Origin: Paenibacillus durus ATCC 35681
GTDB lineage: Bacteria; Bacillota; Bacilli; Paenibacillales; Paenibacillaceae
Assembly (NCBI RefSeq): GCF_000993825.1
Contig: NZ_CP011114.1
Coordinates: 4,278,001 to 4,342,000, forward strand
Length of the DNA stretch: 64,000 nucleotides
Direction of reading: 5' to 3'
A program made the translations under genes and the position numbers. Positions 16,279 through 26,630 of the stretch are shown one piece after another; position 1 is the first letter of the stretch, and each line of letters opens with the position of its first letter. The notes below the pieces were generated by a model. The model did no database searches and was not told where the DNA came from. It saw only the letters and a program-made list of their open reading frames with translations.

Positions 16279-17706
16279 ATGAGAAAAACACATGGCGCCC
16301 TGATTGCGCTAATCGGACTGATTTTAGCGGCTTCGCTAGTATACGGGGGGCTGTATTTATATGCGGGACAGCGCAGTGTGCCGAAGGGGACCATGCTTGC
16401 GGGCTGGAGTGTCGGCGGAATGGATATCGCGCAGGCGCGTGCGGAACTGGACCGGAAGCTACAAGCGCTGCATGAAATCCCGATCACACTAACGGGAGAC
16501 GGGGAGACGGAAATTCGGATTACACTTAAGGAAGCTGGGGTTACATATCATGCTGACGGGTTTTTGCAGAGCCTGAACCGGCTGACGGACGGGAGCCTGC
16601 TGGAGCGGGTCAAGGCCCGCCGCGGTTTCGCGAAGATATGGGGCCTTGAAGCCGGCTGGGACAGCGCAGTGCTGAAACGCACTTTGAGTCCCCAATGGGA
16701 GCGGACTACTTTCGGCGAACCCGTGAATGCCACCCGGAGAATTACGGAGAGCGACCAAATTGTCTATACACCGGGGGAGACCTCCCGCAGGGTTGACTGG
16801 AACGGCATGGAAGCTTCGCTTCGGGCCGGGATTCCGGGAAGCTTCGACCAGTTAGACGCTGTGCGGAGCACGGGCATTACCGCTAAGCTTCCGCTTAAAA
16901 TCGTGCAGCCGGATGTGACGGTAGAGTCGCTGCGGGAGCAGGGAGTGGCGCGCAAAATTTCCGAATTCAGCACCTCGCTGGGCTCAAGCGGACCGGGTAG
17001 AAGCTACAACGTGGAATCCGCCGCTAATGCGGTGAATGATACGCTCCTTCCCCCGGGGGGAATATTCGACTACGGCAAAGCAATCGAAAAAGCGGAGAAA
17101 ACCACCGGCTTCCGCGAAGCGCCGGTCATTGTGAGCGGCAAGCTTCAGCCGGGCATCGGCGGCGGCATCTGCCAAGTGTCCAGCACGCTGTACAATGCGG
17201 CGCTGCGCACGGGACTTGAAATCGTGGAGCGGCGCAACCACTCCCTGCCGGTAAGCTACCTGCCCAAGGGCCAGGATGCGACCTTCTCCCAGGGGTCGAT
17301 CAATTTCCGTTTCCGCAATAATACCGGCCGCTATTTATTAATCCGATCCGCCGTGCAGGGACGCAGGCTGACCGTCAAGCTCTTTGGTACCTTCCCGCAA
17401 AACGTATCGTACGAGGTTGAGTCTCGGACCGTGGATATCCTAACTCCCGGCAGCCGGACGGTTTCCGATGCAACCCTGCCGGCCGGGGCTTCGCGTACGC
17501 TCCAGAACGGCAAAGCCGGATATGTCGTTGAGACCTACCTCACCCGCAAGGTGGACGGCAAGGCCGTAGACAGAAAAAAACTGTCGCGCGACACCTACCG
17601 GCCGCAGCATGCCCTTGTCGCCGTCGGTTCAGGCGGAGCAAGACCATCCTCCCCGGAGCCCTCTGAGCATCCGCTGGTGGAGGATGGAATAAGGAAGAAT
17701 AATTAG
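16279..17706 (+). CDS. VanW-family, YoaR-like exported wall-associated protein
   Basis: 475 residues. A signal anchor (about 6-30, ALIALIGLILAASLVYGGLY) is followed by peptidoglycan-binding-like (PG_binding_4) segments and then the VanW domain (about 225-390). That domain has the characteristic NVESAANAVND, PPGGIFDYG and PGIGGGICQVSSTLYNAAL. The last part resembles a G5-type region. The molecular role of VanW proteins is not established; they are found near cell-envelope and resistance genes. The start at 16279 has GAGGAG 11 bases upstream; the frame extends to 16219 but without a site. It is divergent from ftsE. Confidence 0.88.
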   Translation: MRKTHGALIALIGLILAASLVYGGLYLYAGQRSVPKGTMLAGWSVGGMDIAQARAELDRKLQALHEIPITLTGDGETEIRITLKEAGVTYHADGFLQSLNRLTDGSLLERVKARRGFAKIWGLEAGWDSAVLKRTLSPQWERTTFGEPVNATRRITESDQIVYTPGETSRRVDWNGMEASLRAGIPGSFDQLDAVRSTGITAKLPLKIVQPDVTVESLREQGVARKISEFSTSLGSSGPGRSYNVESAANAVNDTLLPPGGIFDYGKAIEKAEKTTGFREAPVIVSGKLQPGIGGGICQVSSTLYNAALRTGLEIVERRNHSLPVSYLPKGQDATFSQGSINFRFRNNTGRYLLIRSAVQGRRLTVKLFGTFPQNVSYEVESRTVDILTPGSRTVSDATLPAGASRTLQNGKAGYVVETYLTRKVDGKAVDRKKLSRDTYRPQHALVAVGSGGARPSSPEPSEHPLVEDGIRKNN

Positions 17707-17731
17707 GTGTCTCTGGGAGATTAAATGGACC

Positions 17732-17768
17732 GGGCGGCGCTTAAGCAAGCAGGCTTGGAGTGCCGCCC
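17732..17768 (+). terminator. GC-rich hairpin after the VanW gene
   Basis: GGGCGGC (17732-17738) pairs with GCCGCCC (17762-17768). A T-run is lacking, only AACATATTTAATTC follows, so termination is possible but weakly supported. Confidence 0.4.
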
Positions 17769-17876
17769 AACATATTTAATTCTTGCTTTACCTAAGCAAG
17801 CCGTCCCCTTTACAATCTGCTGATATACTGATGATATACTCAAGTAATCACTATATTCAGAAAGGGATGACTTATC

Positions 17877-18293
17877 GTGACAACAACGGCAATATCCACC
17901 ACTGTTAAGCTGGCCGATCTTATGCGACCTGCACCGATCGTTTATGATTACAGCACCTGCCGCCAAGCGCTTCGCCTGATGTTCAATCACCCGGAGTCCA
18001 AGTGTCTTGTCCTCTGTAGCCCTGCGGACGAGCCGGTGGGGCTGCTCATGAGCGAGAAATTCTTTTTAAAAGTATCCGGCCGGTTCGGAATGGACACATT
18101 CTACAAGGAACCAGCAATGAAGTTTGCTCAAAAAGACCCGCTGATTGTCGACATCACCGCTGAACCGTCTGCGGTTCTGGCAATGGCGATGGACCGCCAT
18201 CCCATGCAGCAGAATGACTGCATTATCATCACTGACGGCGGCAAGCTGGCCGGAGCCGTCTATGTCTCCGATTTACTCGCCCGGCAGTCATAG
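17877..18293 (+). CDS. CBS-domain pair protein
   Basis: 138 residues from GTG 17877, with AAAGGGATG upstream. Two CBS motifs can be traced: ADLMRPAPIVYDYSTCRQAL with PVGLLMSEKFF, and VLAMAMDRHPMQQNDCIIIT with KLAGAVYVSDLLA. Stand-alone CBS pairs usually bind adenine nucleotides or cyclic dinucleotides and regulate a partner. Here no partner gene is adjacent. Similar CBS modules occur fused to diguanylate cyclase domains, but no such domain follows. Confidence 0.75.
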   Translation: MTTTAISTTVKLADLMRPAPIVYDYSTCRQALRLMFNHPESKCLVLCSPADEPVGLLMSEKFFLKVSGRFGMDTFYKEPAMKFAQKDPLIVDITAEPSAVLAMAMDRHPMQQNDCIIITDGGKLAGAVYVSDLLARQS

Positions 18294-19129
18294 TTGGACA
18301 CGCCTCTCCTTCCCCTTACTTTCCGCTCCAATCTATACCTTAGCTCCCCCTCACCTCTGCATTTAGAACAAGTTATCCAAAAGCGCCGATTCCAGCATAA
18401 TAACACATTCGTATATAGCTTTAGCGTGGCTTGTTCTCCTTCAGCTGTGCTGCCGGCCGGCCCTCCCTCACTTTTGCAGAAGGCTGGGGCTTCGCAAGCC
18501 GGAGGCTTTTGCCGCGGCTGCCAGCTTATCCGGAGCGCTCGATGTGGCGCATCTTCATATCAACCATGGCAACGCTATGTCCAAACAAAAATTTGAAATG
18601 ATTTTTGGCAATGAGGATATCTCAGGAACGGACGAGGACCTAATGGGGCAATTGGGATGTCAAAATTCAGGATGTGCTGGCCTGGCTGCCGCTGAGAGTA
18701 TAGAATATGTTCACGAAAAAGAGCGCCGCTCTTCTAACCCTAACGTATCCCCTTTTCGGGTGTAGTCAAAACTGCGTAAGTACATTTTCTTTCGCTCATC
18801 CTTTGAACGATTGAAAAAGAGCTGCGATCGTGCAGGAATTTCAAGCTATTTCTGCCATAACATGAGGTCAAGTAGGGAAAACATGTATCTGCGCAGGAAT
18901 GGTCCCTCTTGAATTAACATTTGTAGAAAAAGGATATATCGTTGCAGGTCTTTAACTTTATTGATTGCATCGATCGCATGCCAAACTTTATTCCCTCGTA
19001 TATATAGAAAAAATGACATCCCAACTGTTATCAGTTTGAATGTCATTTTTAGTTAATTATTACCTCAAAACGGAACCCGTGATGCCTACTCGGATGGCCT
19101 CTTGATTCTCTTTTTGCCGGATGACACGT
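18294..19129. other. 836-bp stretch without a supported gene
   Basis: A plus-strand frame around 18470-18765 (including NAMSKQKFEMIFGNEDI) and a minus-strand frame at 18846-19046 are open but have no recognisable family. The second begins inside a terminator hairpin. The part 18825-18960 carries TGCAGGAATTTC-type motifs shared with 2570-2700 and 9035-9265. I see no RNA gene. It may hold decayed coding sequence. Confidence 0.5.
19009..19050 (-). terminator. Terminator at the end of the arginine block
   Basis: AAAAATGACAT (11 bases) pairs with ATGTCATTTTT across a 20-base interior that can itself fold (AACTG/CAGTT). T-runs lie on both sides, so it could work in both directions. It lies 80 bases past the argH stop. 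Confidence 0.75.
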
Positions 19130-20542
19130 TTAGAGTTTCGCTGCATGCTCCGCAACCCATTTTTTCGCTTCGAGCAGACTCTCTTCCGCCCGCCCGATCG
19201 CCGCCTGCACCTGCACCGTTGCCGTTCCGCCGTACACATTACGCGCATTGACAACCGCTTCCGGCTGAAGCACGGCGTAAATATTCTCGTCGAACAGCGG
19301 CGAGAACTGTTTGAACTCATCCAGCGTCAGATCGAGCAGGAATTTGCCTTCATTGATGCAGTACAGCACCGTTTTTCCGATGACCTCATGCGCCTGGCGG
19401 AACGGCAGCCCTTTCCCGACCAGGAAGTCCGCAATATCCGTCGCGTTGGAGAAATCGGTGTTCACCGCTTCCCGCATCCGTCCCTTGTTGACCTTCATCG
19501 TCGCAATCATCGGCGCGAACAATTGCAGGGCGCCTGTCAGCGTCGCAACCGTGTCGAACATGCCTTCCTTGTCTTCCTGCATGTCCTTGTTGTACGCGAG
19601 CGGCAGAGATTTCAGCGCCGTCAACAGCCCGATCAGGTTGCCATAGACACGGCCCGTCTTGCCGCGCACAAGCTCCGGCACGTCCGGATTCTTCTTCTGC
19701 GGCATAATGCTGCTGCCTGTACAGAAAGCGTCATCCAGCTCCACGAAGCTGAACTCCGTGCTGCTCCACAGCACCAGCTCTTCGCTCAGACGCGACAGAT
19801 GCGTCATGATCAGCGAGGCGTTCGCCAGGAACTCAACGATGAAATCGCGGTCGCTGACCGCATCCAGACTGTTCTCATAGACGCCGTCAAAACCGAGCTG
19901 TTCCGCTACAAAATGCCGGTCAATCGGGAAGGTCGTTCCCGCCAGCGCTCCGGCGCCCAGCGGCAGCACATTGATGCGCTTGTAGCTGTCCGTCAGCCGC
20001 TCCGCGTCCCGGCGGAACATCGAGACATAGGCGAGCAGATGATGCGCGAACAGAATCGGCTGCGCCCGCTGCAAATGCGTATAGCCCGGCAGAATCGTCT
20101 CCACGTTGTCCTTGGCCTGCTCAATCAGCGCTTCTTGAAGCCCATGCAGCAGGTCGGTCAGCTCCACGACCCGGTTGCGCAAATACAAATGCATATCCGT
20201 CGCCACCTGGTCGTTGCGGCTGCGTCCTGTATGCAGCTTGCCGCCGACCGGCCCGATCTCCCCGATCAGCTGCTTCTCGATGTTCATATGAATGTCTTCG
20301 TCCGAGACGGAAAATTCAACCTCTCCGGCGCGAACCTTTTCCAGCACCTTCTGAAGACCCTGCTTAATTGTTTCCACATCTTCCTGCGGCAAAATCCCGC
20401 ATTTGCCAAGCATCGTCACATGCGCCAGACTGCCCTGCACATCTTCTTCTGCCAGCGCTTTATCGAAGCCGATGGAGGCTGTGTACTCCTCCACAAGCTT
20501 ATTTGTTCCTTTGGTGAAACGTCCACCCCACAGCTTGCTCAC
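19130..20542 (-). CDS. argH: Argininosuccinate lyase
   Basis: 470 residues from GTG 20542, chosen because AAGGGGG lies 9 bases upstream; a TTG at 20563 is in frame but lacks a site. The protein splits argininosuccinate into arginine and fumarate, the last step of the pathway. The fumarase/aspartase-superfamily signature [12 protein letters not shown] is seen near residue 280, together with [12 protein letters not shown] and TAYTHLQ-like ([11 protein letters not shown]). It is last in the arginine block and is preceded by a hairpin that may lower its expression. Confidence 0.97.
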   Translation of the reverse strand: MSKLWGGRFTKGTNKLVEEYTASIGFDKALAEEDVQGSLAHVTMLGKCGILPQEDVETIKQGLQKVLEKVRAGEVEFSVSDEDIHMNIEKQLIGEIGPVGGKLHTGRSRNDQVATDMHLYLRNRVVELTDLLHGLQEALIEQAKDNVETILPGYTHLQRAQPILFAHHLLAYVSMFRRDAERLTDSYKRINVLPLGAGALAGTTFPIDRHFVAEQLGFDGVYENSLDAVSDRDFIVEFLANASLIMTHLSRLSEELVLWSSTEFSFVELDDAFCTGSSIMPQKKNPDVPELVRGKTGRVYGNLIGLLTALKSLPLAYNKDMQEDKEGMFDTVATLTGALQLFAPMIATMKVNKGRMREAVNTDFSNATDIADFLVGKGLPFRQAHEVIGKTVLYCINEGKFLLDLTLDEFKQFSPLFDENIYAVLQPEAVVNARNVYGGTATVQVQAAIGRAEESLLEAKKWVAEHAAKL

Positions 20543-20595
20543 TGCTCGATTCCCCCTTTTCAAAATAGATCTCTTCCGTGCGCTTTCATGGAAAA

Positions 20596-20638
20596 ACCCG
20601 GGCTTGTGAGGATATACTGCCGCTCCCCAGTCCCGGGT
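20596..20638 (-). terminator. Hairpin between argG and argH
   Basis: ACCCGGG / CCCGGGT closes a 43-base structure with further inner pairing. On the minus strand it is followed by TTTTCC. It may attenuate read-through from argG into argH or stabilise the upstream messenger. Confidence 0.5.
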
Positions 20639-20660
20639 ATACCTTATTGCTCAGGTTGCC

Positions 20661-21896
20661 TTATTTCGCCGATTCAGCCACTCCGGTGGAAACCTTCAGG
20701 CGCAGCGCGTTCAGGCGGATGAAGCCCGTAGCGTCGCCCTGATCATAGGCCTGTGTCGGGTCGGCCTCCATCGTCGCGATATTCGGATTGTACAGGCTGA
20801 CCGGACTCTTAACGCCTGCGGCGATAATGTTCCCTTTATACAGCTTGAGGCGTACGGTTCCGGTTACGTTCTGCTGGCTCTCAGTCACAAGCGCCTGAAT
20901 GGCTTTGCGTTCCGGAGCAAACCAGAAACCGTTGTATACCAGCGTGCTGTAACGGGTAATCAGGCTGTCGCGGACGTTCATCACTTCACGGTCCATCGTG
21001 ATGGATTCCATTTTGCGGTGGGCGGTGAACAGGATAGTGCCGCCAGGAGTCTCGTATACCCCACGGCTCTTCATGCCGACGAAGCGGTTCTCCACCATGT
21101 CCACGCGACCGATACCGTGCTTGCCGCCCAGCTCGTTCAGCTTCTCCATTACCTGCAAAGGCGCAAGCGGCTCGCCGTTAAGGGCAACGCAGTCGCCTTT
21201 CAGGAATTCCAGTTCGATATACTCCGGCTGATCCGGAGCGTCTTCCGGCGCATTCGTCAGCAGGAACATTTCCTTGTTCTCCGGCGCGCTGGCGTCGAAC
21301 CACGGATCTTCCAGGACGCCGCTCTCGTAGCTAATATGCAGCAGATTGCGGTCCATTGAATACGGCTTCGCCGCCGATGCCTGAACCGGGATGCCGTTCG
21401 CTTCCGCGTAGGCGATCATTTCCGCGCGGCCAGGGAACTGGTTACGGAACTCTTCAAGCCGCCAAGGCGCGATCACCTTGATATTCGGAGCAAGGCCAGC
21501 CGCGCCAAGCTCAAAGCGCACCTGGTCGTTGCCTTTGCCGGTAGCGCCGTGAGCAATCGCTGTCGCGCCTTCTGCAATAGCGATGTCGACCATGCGCTTG
21601 GCGATCAGCGGGCGGGCGATACTGGTGCCGAGCAGGTACTGCCCTTCATACAGCGCCCCGGCCTGGAACATCGGGTAGATGAAATCCTTGGCGAATTCCT
21701 CGCGCAGGTCGTCGATATAAACTTTCGACGCGCCGGTTGCGAGCGCTTTTTCCTCCAGACCGTCCAGCTCTTCCTTCTGGCCGATATCGGCCGTAAAAGC
21801 AATAATTTCCGCGTCGTACGTTTCTTTCAGCCATTTCAGAATGACCGAGGTATCCAGGCCGCCGGAATAGGCGAGCACGATTTTTTCTTTTGCCAT
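20661..21896 (-). CDS. argG: Argininosuccinate synthase
   Basis: 411 residues, normal length. The N-terminal ATP-pyrophosphatase loop reads [15 protein letters not shown] (residues 9-23). Family motifs [14 protein letters not shown] and [16 protein letters not shown] ([20 protein letters not shown]) bind citrulline and aspartate. It joins citrulline and aspartate using ATP. AGAAAGGAAG precedes the ATG. It lies 63 bases after argF in the same direction. Confidence 0.97.
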   Translation of the reverse strand: MAKEKIVLAYSGGLDTSVILKWLKETYDAEIIAFTADIGQKEELDGLEEKALATGASKVYIDDLREEFAKDFIYPMFQAGALYEGQYLLGTSIARPLIAKRMVDIAIAEGATAIAHGATGKGNDQVRFELGAAGLAPNIKVIAPWRLEEFRNQFPGRAEMIAYAEANGIPVQASAAKPYSMDRNLLHISYESGVLEDPWFDASAPENKEMFLLTNAPEDAPDQPEYIELEFLKGDCVALNGEPLAPLQVMEKLNELGGKHGIGRVDMVENRFVGMKSRGVYETPGGTILFTAHRKMESITMDREVMNVRDSLITRYSTLVYNGFWFAPERKAIQALVTESQQNVTGTVRLKLYKGNIIAAGVKSPVSLYNPNIATMEADPTQAYDQGDATGFIRLNALRLKVSTGVAESAK

Positions 21897-21959
21897 TAAA
21901 AAATTCTTCCTTTCTGCTTAAGGGATTTCTCGCTGTGAATCAACGCTAAGCCGGACAGA

Positions 21960-22922
21960 TTAGCCCATCAGGGCGGCCATCAACGCTTTTTGCGCATGCA
22001 GCCGATTCTCCGCCTCATCGAAAATGTAGGAGTTCGGTCCGTCGATAATTCCAGCGGTCACTTCCTCGCCCCGGTGGGCAGGCAGGCAGTGCAGGAACAT
22101 ATAGTCGCTCTTCGCGCCTTTGACGAGCTCCTCGTTTACCTGATAATCCTTGAACGCGGCTTCCCGCTTGAGCTGCTCTTCCTCAAAGCCCATGCTCGCC
22201 CATACGTCCGTATAGATAACATCCGCATCCTTCACCGCTTCCTCCGGACTGCGCGTAATCACGATCTCGGAGCCGGTCTCTTTGGCGATTTCCCGCGCCT
22301 TGGCCACAACGGCTGCATCCGGCTCGTAGCCTTCCGGTCCCGCTACCGACACATGGACGCCGAGCTTCGCCCCGCCCAGCAGCAGGGAATGCGCCATATT
22401 GTTGCCATCGCCGATATAGGCAAGCTTCAGGCCCTTCAAGCGGCCTTTGTGCTCATAAACCGTTTGATAATCGGCCAGCACCTGGCACGGATGCGCCAAA
22501 TCGCTCAGGCCGTTAATAACGGGCACCGACGCGTAGCGGGCCAGCTCTTCGACCTTGTCATGCCCGAATGTGCGGATCATGATGCCGTCCAGATAACGCG
22601 ACATGACCTGCGCCGTATCGCCCACCGTCTCGCCGCGTCCAAGCTGAATGTCGTTCTTGCTCAGGAACAGAGCATGTCCGCCAAGCTGATACATGCCCAC
22701 CTCGAAGGATACGCGCGTGCGTGTGGATGATTTTTCAAAAATAAGACCGATCGTCTTGCCCAGCAGCGGCTGATATACTTCACCGTTCTTCTGCTTGCGC
22801 TTCAGCTCGATCGCCAGATCGATCAGATACTGGATTTCTTCCGTACTGTAGTCGTCCAGCTCCAGAAAATCCCGGCCTTTGAGCACGATGCCCTGTGTGT
22901 TGTCCGTGATGCCCTGACCCAT
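21960..22922 (-). CDS. argF: Ornithine carbamoyltransferase
   Basis: 320 residues. Carbamoyl-phosphate binding motif [14 protein letters not shown] in [14 protein letters not shown], and the ornithine-side motif [11 protein letters not shown] are all intact. It converts ornithine and carbamoyl phosphate to citrulline. AAGGAGGAACGGATTC precedes the ATG. No carAB genes lie between argD and argF, unlike in Bacillus subtilis. Confidence 0.97.
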   Translation of the reverse strand: MGQGITDNTQGIVLKGRDFLELDDYSTEEIQYLIDLAIELKRKQKNGEVYQPLLGKTIGLIFEKSSTRTRVSFEVGMYQLGGHALFLSKNDIQLGRGETVGDTAQVMSRYLDGIMIRTFGHDKVEELARYASVPVINGLSDLAHPCQVLADYQTVYEHKGRLKGLKLAYIGDGNNMAHSLLLGGAKLGVHVSVAGPEGYEPDAAVVAKAREIAKETGSEIVITRSPEEAVKDADVIYTDVWASMGFEEEQLKREAAFKDYQVNEELVKGAKSDYMFLHCLPAHRGEEVTAGIIDGPNSYIFDEAENRLHAQKALMAALMG

Positions 22923-22947
22923 GAATCCGTTCCTCCTTGTTATTCAC

Positions 22948-22976
22948 AATATAGCTCTGTCAAACAACCCTGCAAA
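22948..22976 (-). promoter_or_regulatory. Possible promoter before argF
   Basis: TTTGCA (22971-22976), a 17-base spacer and TATATT (22948-22953) on the minus strand, in the 136-base gap between argD and argF. It may give argF-argG-argH an extra start of transcription. Confidence 0.35.
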
Positions 22977-23058
22977 AAAGGGAAGGTTGCACTAAAGCCT
23001 ATCTATGCTGCGGGAATAGTTACCCGTTAATTTATTGCTTGCAGTGTCCGCTTTGCGC

Positions 23059-24351
23059 TCACTTAGCCTGATGCTCGTCAGCATAAGTATGAATGAGATC
23101 CGAAAGGATGTCCACCGCCTGGCGAATTTCTTCCTTGCTTACATAAAGGTTCGGCAGCAGACGGATGACATGGGTTCCGGCCGTGACGAACAGCAGACCC
23201 TTGGATTGGCCGGCCAGCACGATCTCGCCAACGGGAGATTGGCACTCAATGCCGATCAATAGACCTTTGCCGCGGACGTCCACTACGAATGGACAATCGG
23301 CCAGCTTCTCTTTCAGCAGCCCGGTCAAATATTCGCCGGACTCAGCCGCGCGCTCTGGAAGATCATCCTCCAGCATCGTCTCGATGGTAGCCGCTATAAC
23401 CGCCGTCGCCAGCGGCGTGCCGCCGAACGTCGAAGCATGGCTGCCCGGAGTGAACGCCTCGCGCAGATAGCCCTTCGCCAGCATGACTCCAGCCGGGAAG
23501 CCGCTCGCTATGCCCTTGGCCACCGTGAAAATATCCGGCTCAATGCCGTAATGCTGATGCGCGAACAGCTTGCCCGTGCGGCCCATTCCGGTCTGCACTT
23601 CATCCACGATCAGCAGCAGGCCGTGCTGCTTACACAGCGCCACGACGCTGTTCAAGAACTCCGGCTGCACCTCAAGCACGCCGCCTTCTGCCAGCACCAT
23701 CTCCAGCATGATCGCGGCTGTGTTTTCTCCGATGGCCGCTTCGAGCGCCGGAAGATCATGGAGAGGCACCGTCACAAAGCCCTGCGGCAGCGGCAGATAA
23801 CCGTCTTTTACCTTCTGCTGTCCCGTTGCCGTCAGCGTCGCCAGCGTGCGTCCGTGGAAAGACTGCTCGAATGTAATGATCTCGTAGCGGCCCGTGCCTT
23901 TCACCTTCTGGTGATAGCGGCGCGCCAGCTTGATCGCAGCTTCATTCGATTCCGCTCCGCTGTTGCAGAAGAACACCTGATCCGCGCAGCTATTGGCGGT
24001 CAACAGCTCAGCCACTTTGTCCTGACCAGGAATGTGGAACAGGTTGGATACATGCCACAGCGTATCGATCTGGGCTTTCAATTTCTCGCCAACCTTCTCC
24101 GGAGCGTGTCCAAGGCTGGTCACCGCCAGACCGGAGGTGAAGTCAAGATATTTATTGCCTTTGTCGTCCCATACCCAGCTTCCTTTACCCTTAACCAGAC
24201 TGATATCGTATCTCGCATAGGAAGGAAAAACATGTTCCAGCTTGCCGGAAGCCGCCGGCTGACCCGCCGTGCTGATTCCCGCTCCCGTGTCCGCGACCTG
24301 TACTTCCTTCAAAGAATGATTTTCTGCCTGCGTAAGCTTGCTCATTTCCAT
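23059..24351 (-). CDS. argD: Acetylornithine aminotransferase
   Basis: 430 residues, class III PLP aminotransferase. It has the phosphate-binding GAESNEAAIKLARR, the PLP aspartate in IVDEVQTGMGRTG, and the Schiff-base lysine in TVAKGIASGFPAG. It makes N-acetylornithine from the semialdehyde. An unusually long N-terminal lead of about 35 residues precedes the core (HVFPSYARYD). GGGGGAG lies 5 bases before ATG 24351; the ATG two codons later is also possible. Confidence 0.95.
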   Translation of the reverse strand: MEMSKLTQAENHSLKEVQVADTGAGISTAGQPAASGKLEHVFPSYARYDISLVKGKGSWVWDDKGNKYLDFTSGLAVTSLGHAPEKVGEKLKAQIDTLWHVSNLFHIPGQDKVAELLTANSCADQVFFCNSGAESNEAAIKLARRYHQKVKGTGRYEIITFEQSFHGRTLATLTATGQQKVKDGYLPLPQGFVTVPLHDLPALEAAIGENTAAIMLEMVLAEGGVLEVQPEFLNSVVALCKQHGLLLIVDEVQTGMGRTGKLFAHQHYGIEPDIFTVAKGIASGFPAGVMLAKGYLREAFTPGSHASTFGGTPLATAVIAATIETMLEDDLPERAAESGEYLTGLLKEKLADCPFVVDVRGKGLLIGIECQSPVGEIVLAGQSKGLLFVTAGTHVIRLLPNLYVSKEEIRQAVDILSDLIHTYADEHQAK

Positions 24352-24474
24352 TCACTCTCCCCCGCCCCGCCGCCTGACGCGGCTTCCGGCATTATTTACT
24401 TGCTCAAATCCAGCAGGCTCCGGCGTTCCGCATATACCGCCCTTTGCCGTGTGCCTGAATTTCCGCTATTCCCC

Positions 24475-25299
24475 TTACTCCCGTACGATCCGCGTCCCGA
24501 TGGTTTCACCGGACAGCACCCGGCTCAGCACTCCCGGCTCCTTGCCGTCGACAATGACGACCTCGGACACGCTGCCCTGGATACAGTCCACCGCCGCTCG
24601 GACCTTGGGGATCATCCCCCCGTAAATCTCGCCGCTGTCGATCATGTTGTCAATCTCGGCAACCGTCACCATCGGCAGAACCTTCTTGGTTCCGTCTTCC
24701 GCAGTCGTCAAAATTCCCGGAACATCGGTCACCACAATCATTTGCGGCGACTTCATGTAGGAAGCGACCGCTCCAGCTGCCGTATCGGCGTTGATATTGT
24801 ACCGCTGCCCAGCATTATCCACGCCAAGCGGCGCAATAATAGGCATATAGCCGAGCGCCAGAATACCCGCAATAATTTCCGCCTTCACCCCGGTCACATG
24901 GCCTACAAGCCCTACCTCGTCGCTGTTCGCCACGGGAGCGGCGGTAATAAGGTTGCCATCCACGCCGGATAAGCCGATCGCCCTGCCGCCGCTCCCCTGA
25001 ATTCGCCTTACAATCGCCTTGTTGATGCTGCCCGACAGCGTCATTTCTACAACGTCGAGCACTTCCTCGGTCGTCACCCGCAGGCCGTTCACAAAGCTGC
25101 TCTCGATGCCGAGACGAGCCAGATTTCCCGATATCGCCGGTCCGCCGCCGTGAACGATAATCGGCTGTACACCATCCTCCTGCAGATGCCGGAGCTCATC
25201 AAAAAAAGAATCCGGAAGCGCGGTCAGCGTACTGCCGCCGCACTTCATCACGAACATTCTCTCATTGCCCGCGCTATTAGGTTCATATGCATCGCTCAT
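24475..25299 (-). CDS. argB: Acetylglutamate kinase
   Basis: 274 residues of the amino-acid kinase fold. It has the N-terminal KCGGSTL and the substrate loop IIVHGGGPAISGNL. It phosphorylates N-acetylglutamate and is the usual feedback-regulated step when ornithine is made by the acetyl cycle. The short N-terminus lacks the extra helix found in arginine-sensitive hexameric enzymes; sensitivity cannot be judged from this alone. Confidence 0.96.
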   Translation of the reverse strand: MSDAYEPNSAGNERMFVMKCGGSTLTALPDSFFDELRHLQEDGVQPIIVHGGGPAISGNLARLGIESSFVNGLRVTTEEVLDVVEMTLSGSINKAIVRRIQGSGGRAIGLSGVDGNLITAAPVANSDEVGLVGHVTGVKAEIIAGILALGYMPIIAPLGVDNAGQRYNINADTAAGAVASYMKSPQMIVVTDVPGILTTAEDGTKKVLPMVTVAEIDNMIDSGEIYGGMIPKVRAAVDCIQGSVSEVVIVDGKEPGVLSRVLSGETIGTRIVRE

Positions 25300-25382
25300 G
25301 AGTTTCGTTATCCTTCCTTATAAAAGGCTGTATTATGCCGCCATCTGTAAATGCTCTGCAGCAATTGGCCGAGGCCCGTCTC

Positions 25383-26609
25383 TTACGTCCGGTATGCGGC
25401 GTTAATCCGCACATAATCATACGTCAGATCGCAGCCCCATGCGGTGGCGCTGCCCTCTCCGTCTGCCAAATTCACGGTAATAAGTGTAGTATCCCCCTGC
25501 AAATAGGCCAAGGCTTCCGCTTCGTCAAAAGCCACCGGCTTCGATTGGCGCAGCACCTCGATCGCGCCCAGCGATATATCCACCTTATCTACCGTTACCG
25601 GAACGCCCGCTCGGCCGACTGCGGCAATAATCCGTCCCCAGTTCGCATCCGCGCCGAATATGGCGGATTTAACCAGGCTGGAGCCTACGACAGTCTTCGC
25701 AATCGCGCGCGCCGCCGCTTCGTCGCCCGCGCCGCTAACCTGTACCTCCACCAAATGGGTTGCGCCTTCGCCGTCTCTGGCAATCGCCATTGCAAGATGG
25801 CGGCACACATGTGTAAACGCCGCTTCAAAAGCTTCCCAATCCGGATGCAGCTTATTCAGCTCTTCGTTTCCGGCCAGACCACTGGCCATCGCGACCAGCA
25901 TATCGTTCGTGCTTGTATCCCCGTCCACGGTAATCATATTGAAGGTCGTATCCGTCGCCTTGCGCAGCAGCGTCTGAAGCTCCTCCTGCCCAATGGCGGC
26001 ATCCGTCGTCATAAAGCCGAGCATGGTGGCCATATTCGGATGAATCATGCCGGAACCCTTCGCCGCGCCGGCGATCAAGACTTCCGTATCCCCGATCCAT
26101 ACCTTTACGCAGCATTCCTTTTTCACCAAATCGGTGGTCAAAATCGCCTGGCAGAACTCCTCCGCTCCGTCCGCATCACCCGAAAGCTTCTCCGGTAGAG
26201 CGGCCAGGCCGCTGCGTACACGGTCCATCTTCAGCAGCTCGCCAATGACGCCCGTCGATGCAACCGCCACATCGTCCTCGCTTACGCCCAAATGCTGAGC
26301 GGCAGCCGCCCGCATCTCATAGGCATCGGCCTCGCCATGTTCTCCGGTGCAGGCATTGGCATTGCCGCTGTTGACAACTACAGCCCGAAGAACTCCGCTG
26401 CCGAGGCTTTCCCGTGTTACCTTTAGAGGAGCAGCCTGGAACAGATTCGTCGTATATACCGCCGCAGCCGTTGCCGGCACCTCGCACAGTATGGCTGCGA
26501 GATCGTTGCGGTCGGTTTTTTTCAAGCCGCAGTGCAGGCCTCCAGATATAAATCCTCTTGGTGTCGTAATGCTTCCGCCTTCCACGACGGTGTACAGCTT
26601 CTCGCTCAT
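25383..26609 (-). CDS. argJ: Bifunctional ornithine acetyltransferase / N-acetylglutamate synthase
   Basis: 408 residues. The autocleavage site is visible as MIHPNMATMLGF, with the catalytic Thr that becomes the N-terminus of the beta chain. It recycles the acetyl group from acetylornithine to glutamate, so no separate argE or argA is needed. It lies between argC and argB in the classic argCJBD order. Confidence 0.96.
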   Translation of the reverse strand: MSEKLYTVVEGGSITTPRGFISGGLHCGLKKTDRNDLAAILCEVPATAAAVYTTNLFQAAPLKVTRESLGSGVLRAVVVNSGNANACTGEHGEADAYEMRAAAAQHLGVSEDDVAVASTGVIGELLKMDRVRSGLAALPEKLSGDADGAEEFCQAILTTDLVKKECCVKVWIGDTEVLIAGAAKGSGMIHPNMATMLGFMTTDAAIGQEELQTLLRKATDTTFNMITVDGDTSTNDMLVAMASGLAGNEELNKLHPDWEAFEAAFTHVCRHLAMAIARDGEGATHLVEVQVSGAGDEAAARAIAKTVVGSSLVKSAIFGADANWGRIIAAVGRAGVPVTVDKVDISLGAIEVLRQSKPVAFDEAEALAYLQGDTTLITVNLADGEGSATAWGCDLTYDYVRINAAYRT

Positions 26610-26630
26610 GTTCTTATTTCCCGCTTAGCT

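Noticed and set aside
18544..18765. Plus-strand open frame with NAMSKQKFEMIFGNEDI
   Set aside because: I considered a decayed small soluble protein, but no family could be named and no start signal is convincing. It is mentioned only within the gap description.
18846..19046. 66-residue minus-strand open frame
   Set aside because: It starts inside a terminator hairpin, has no ribosome binding site, and overlaps a repeat motif region.
19121..20722. Long plus-strand open frame opposite argH
   Set aside because: It is the shadow of argH, extending into the intergenic hairpin. No domain was recognised.
23437..24972. Long plus-strand open frame opposite argD and argB
   Set aside because: It spans two intact genes on the other strand and has Arg/His-rich composition typical of antisense frames.
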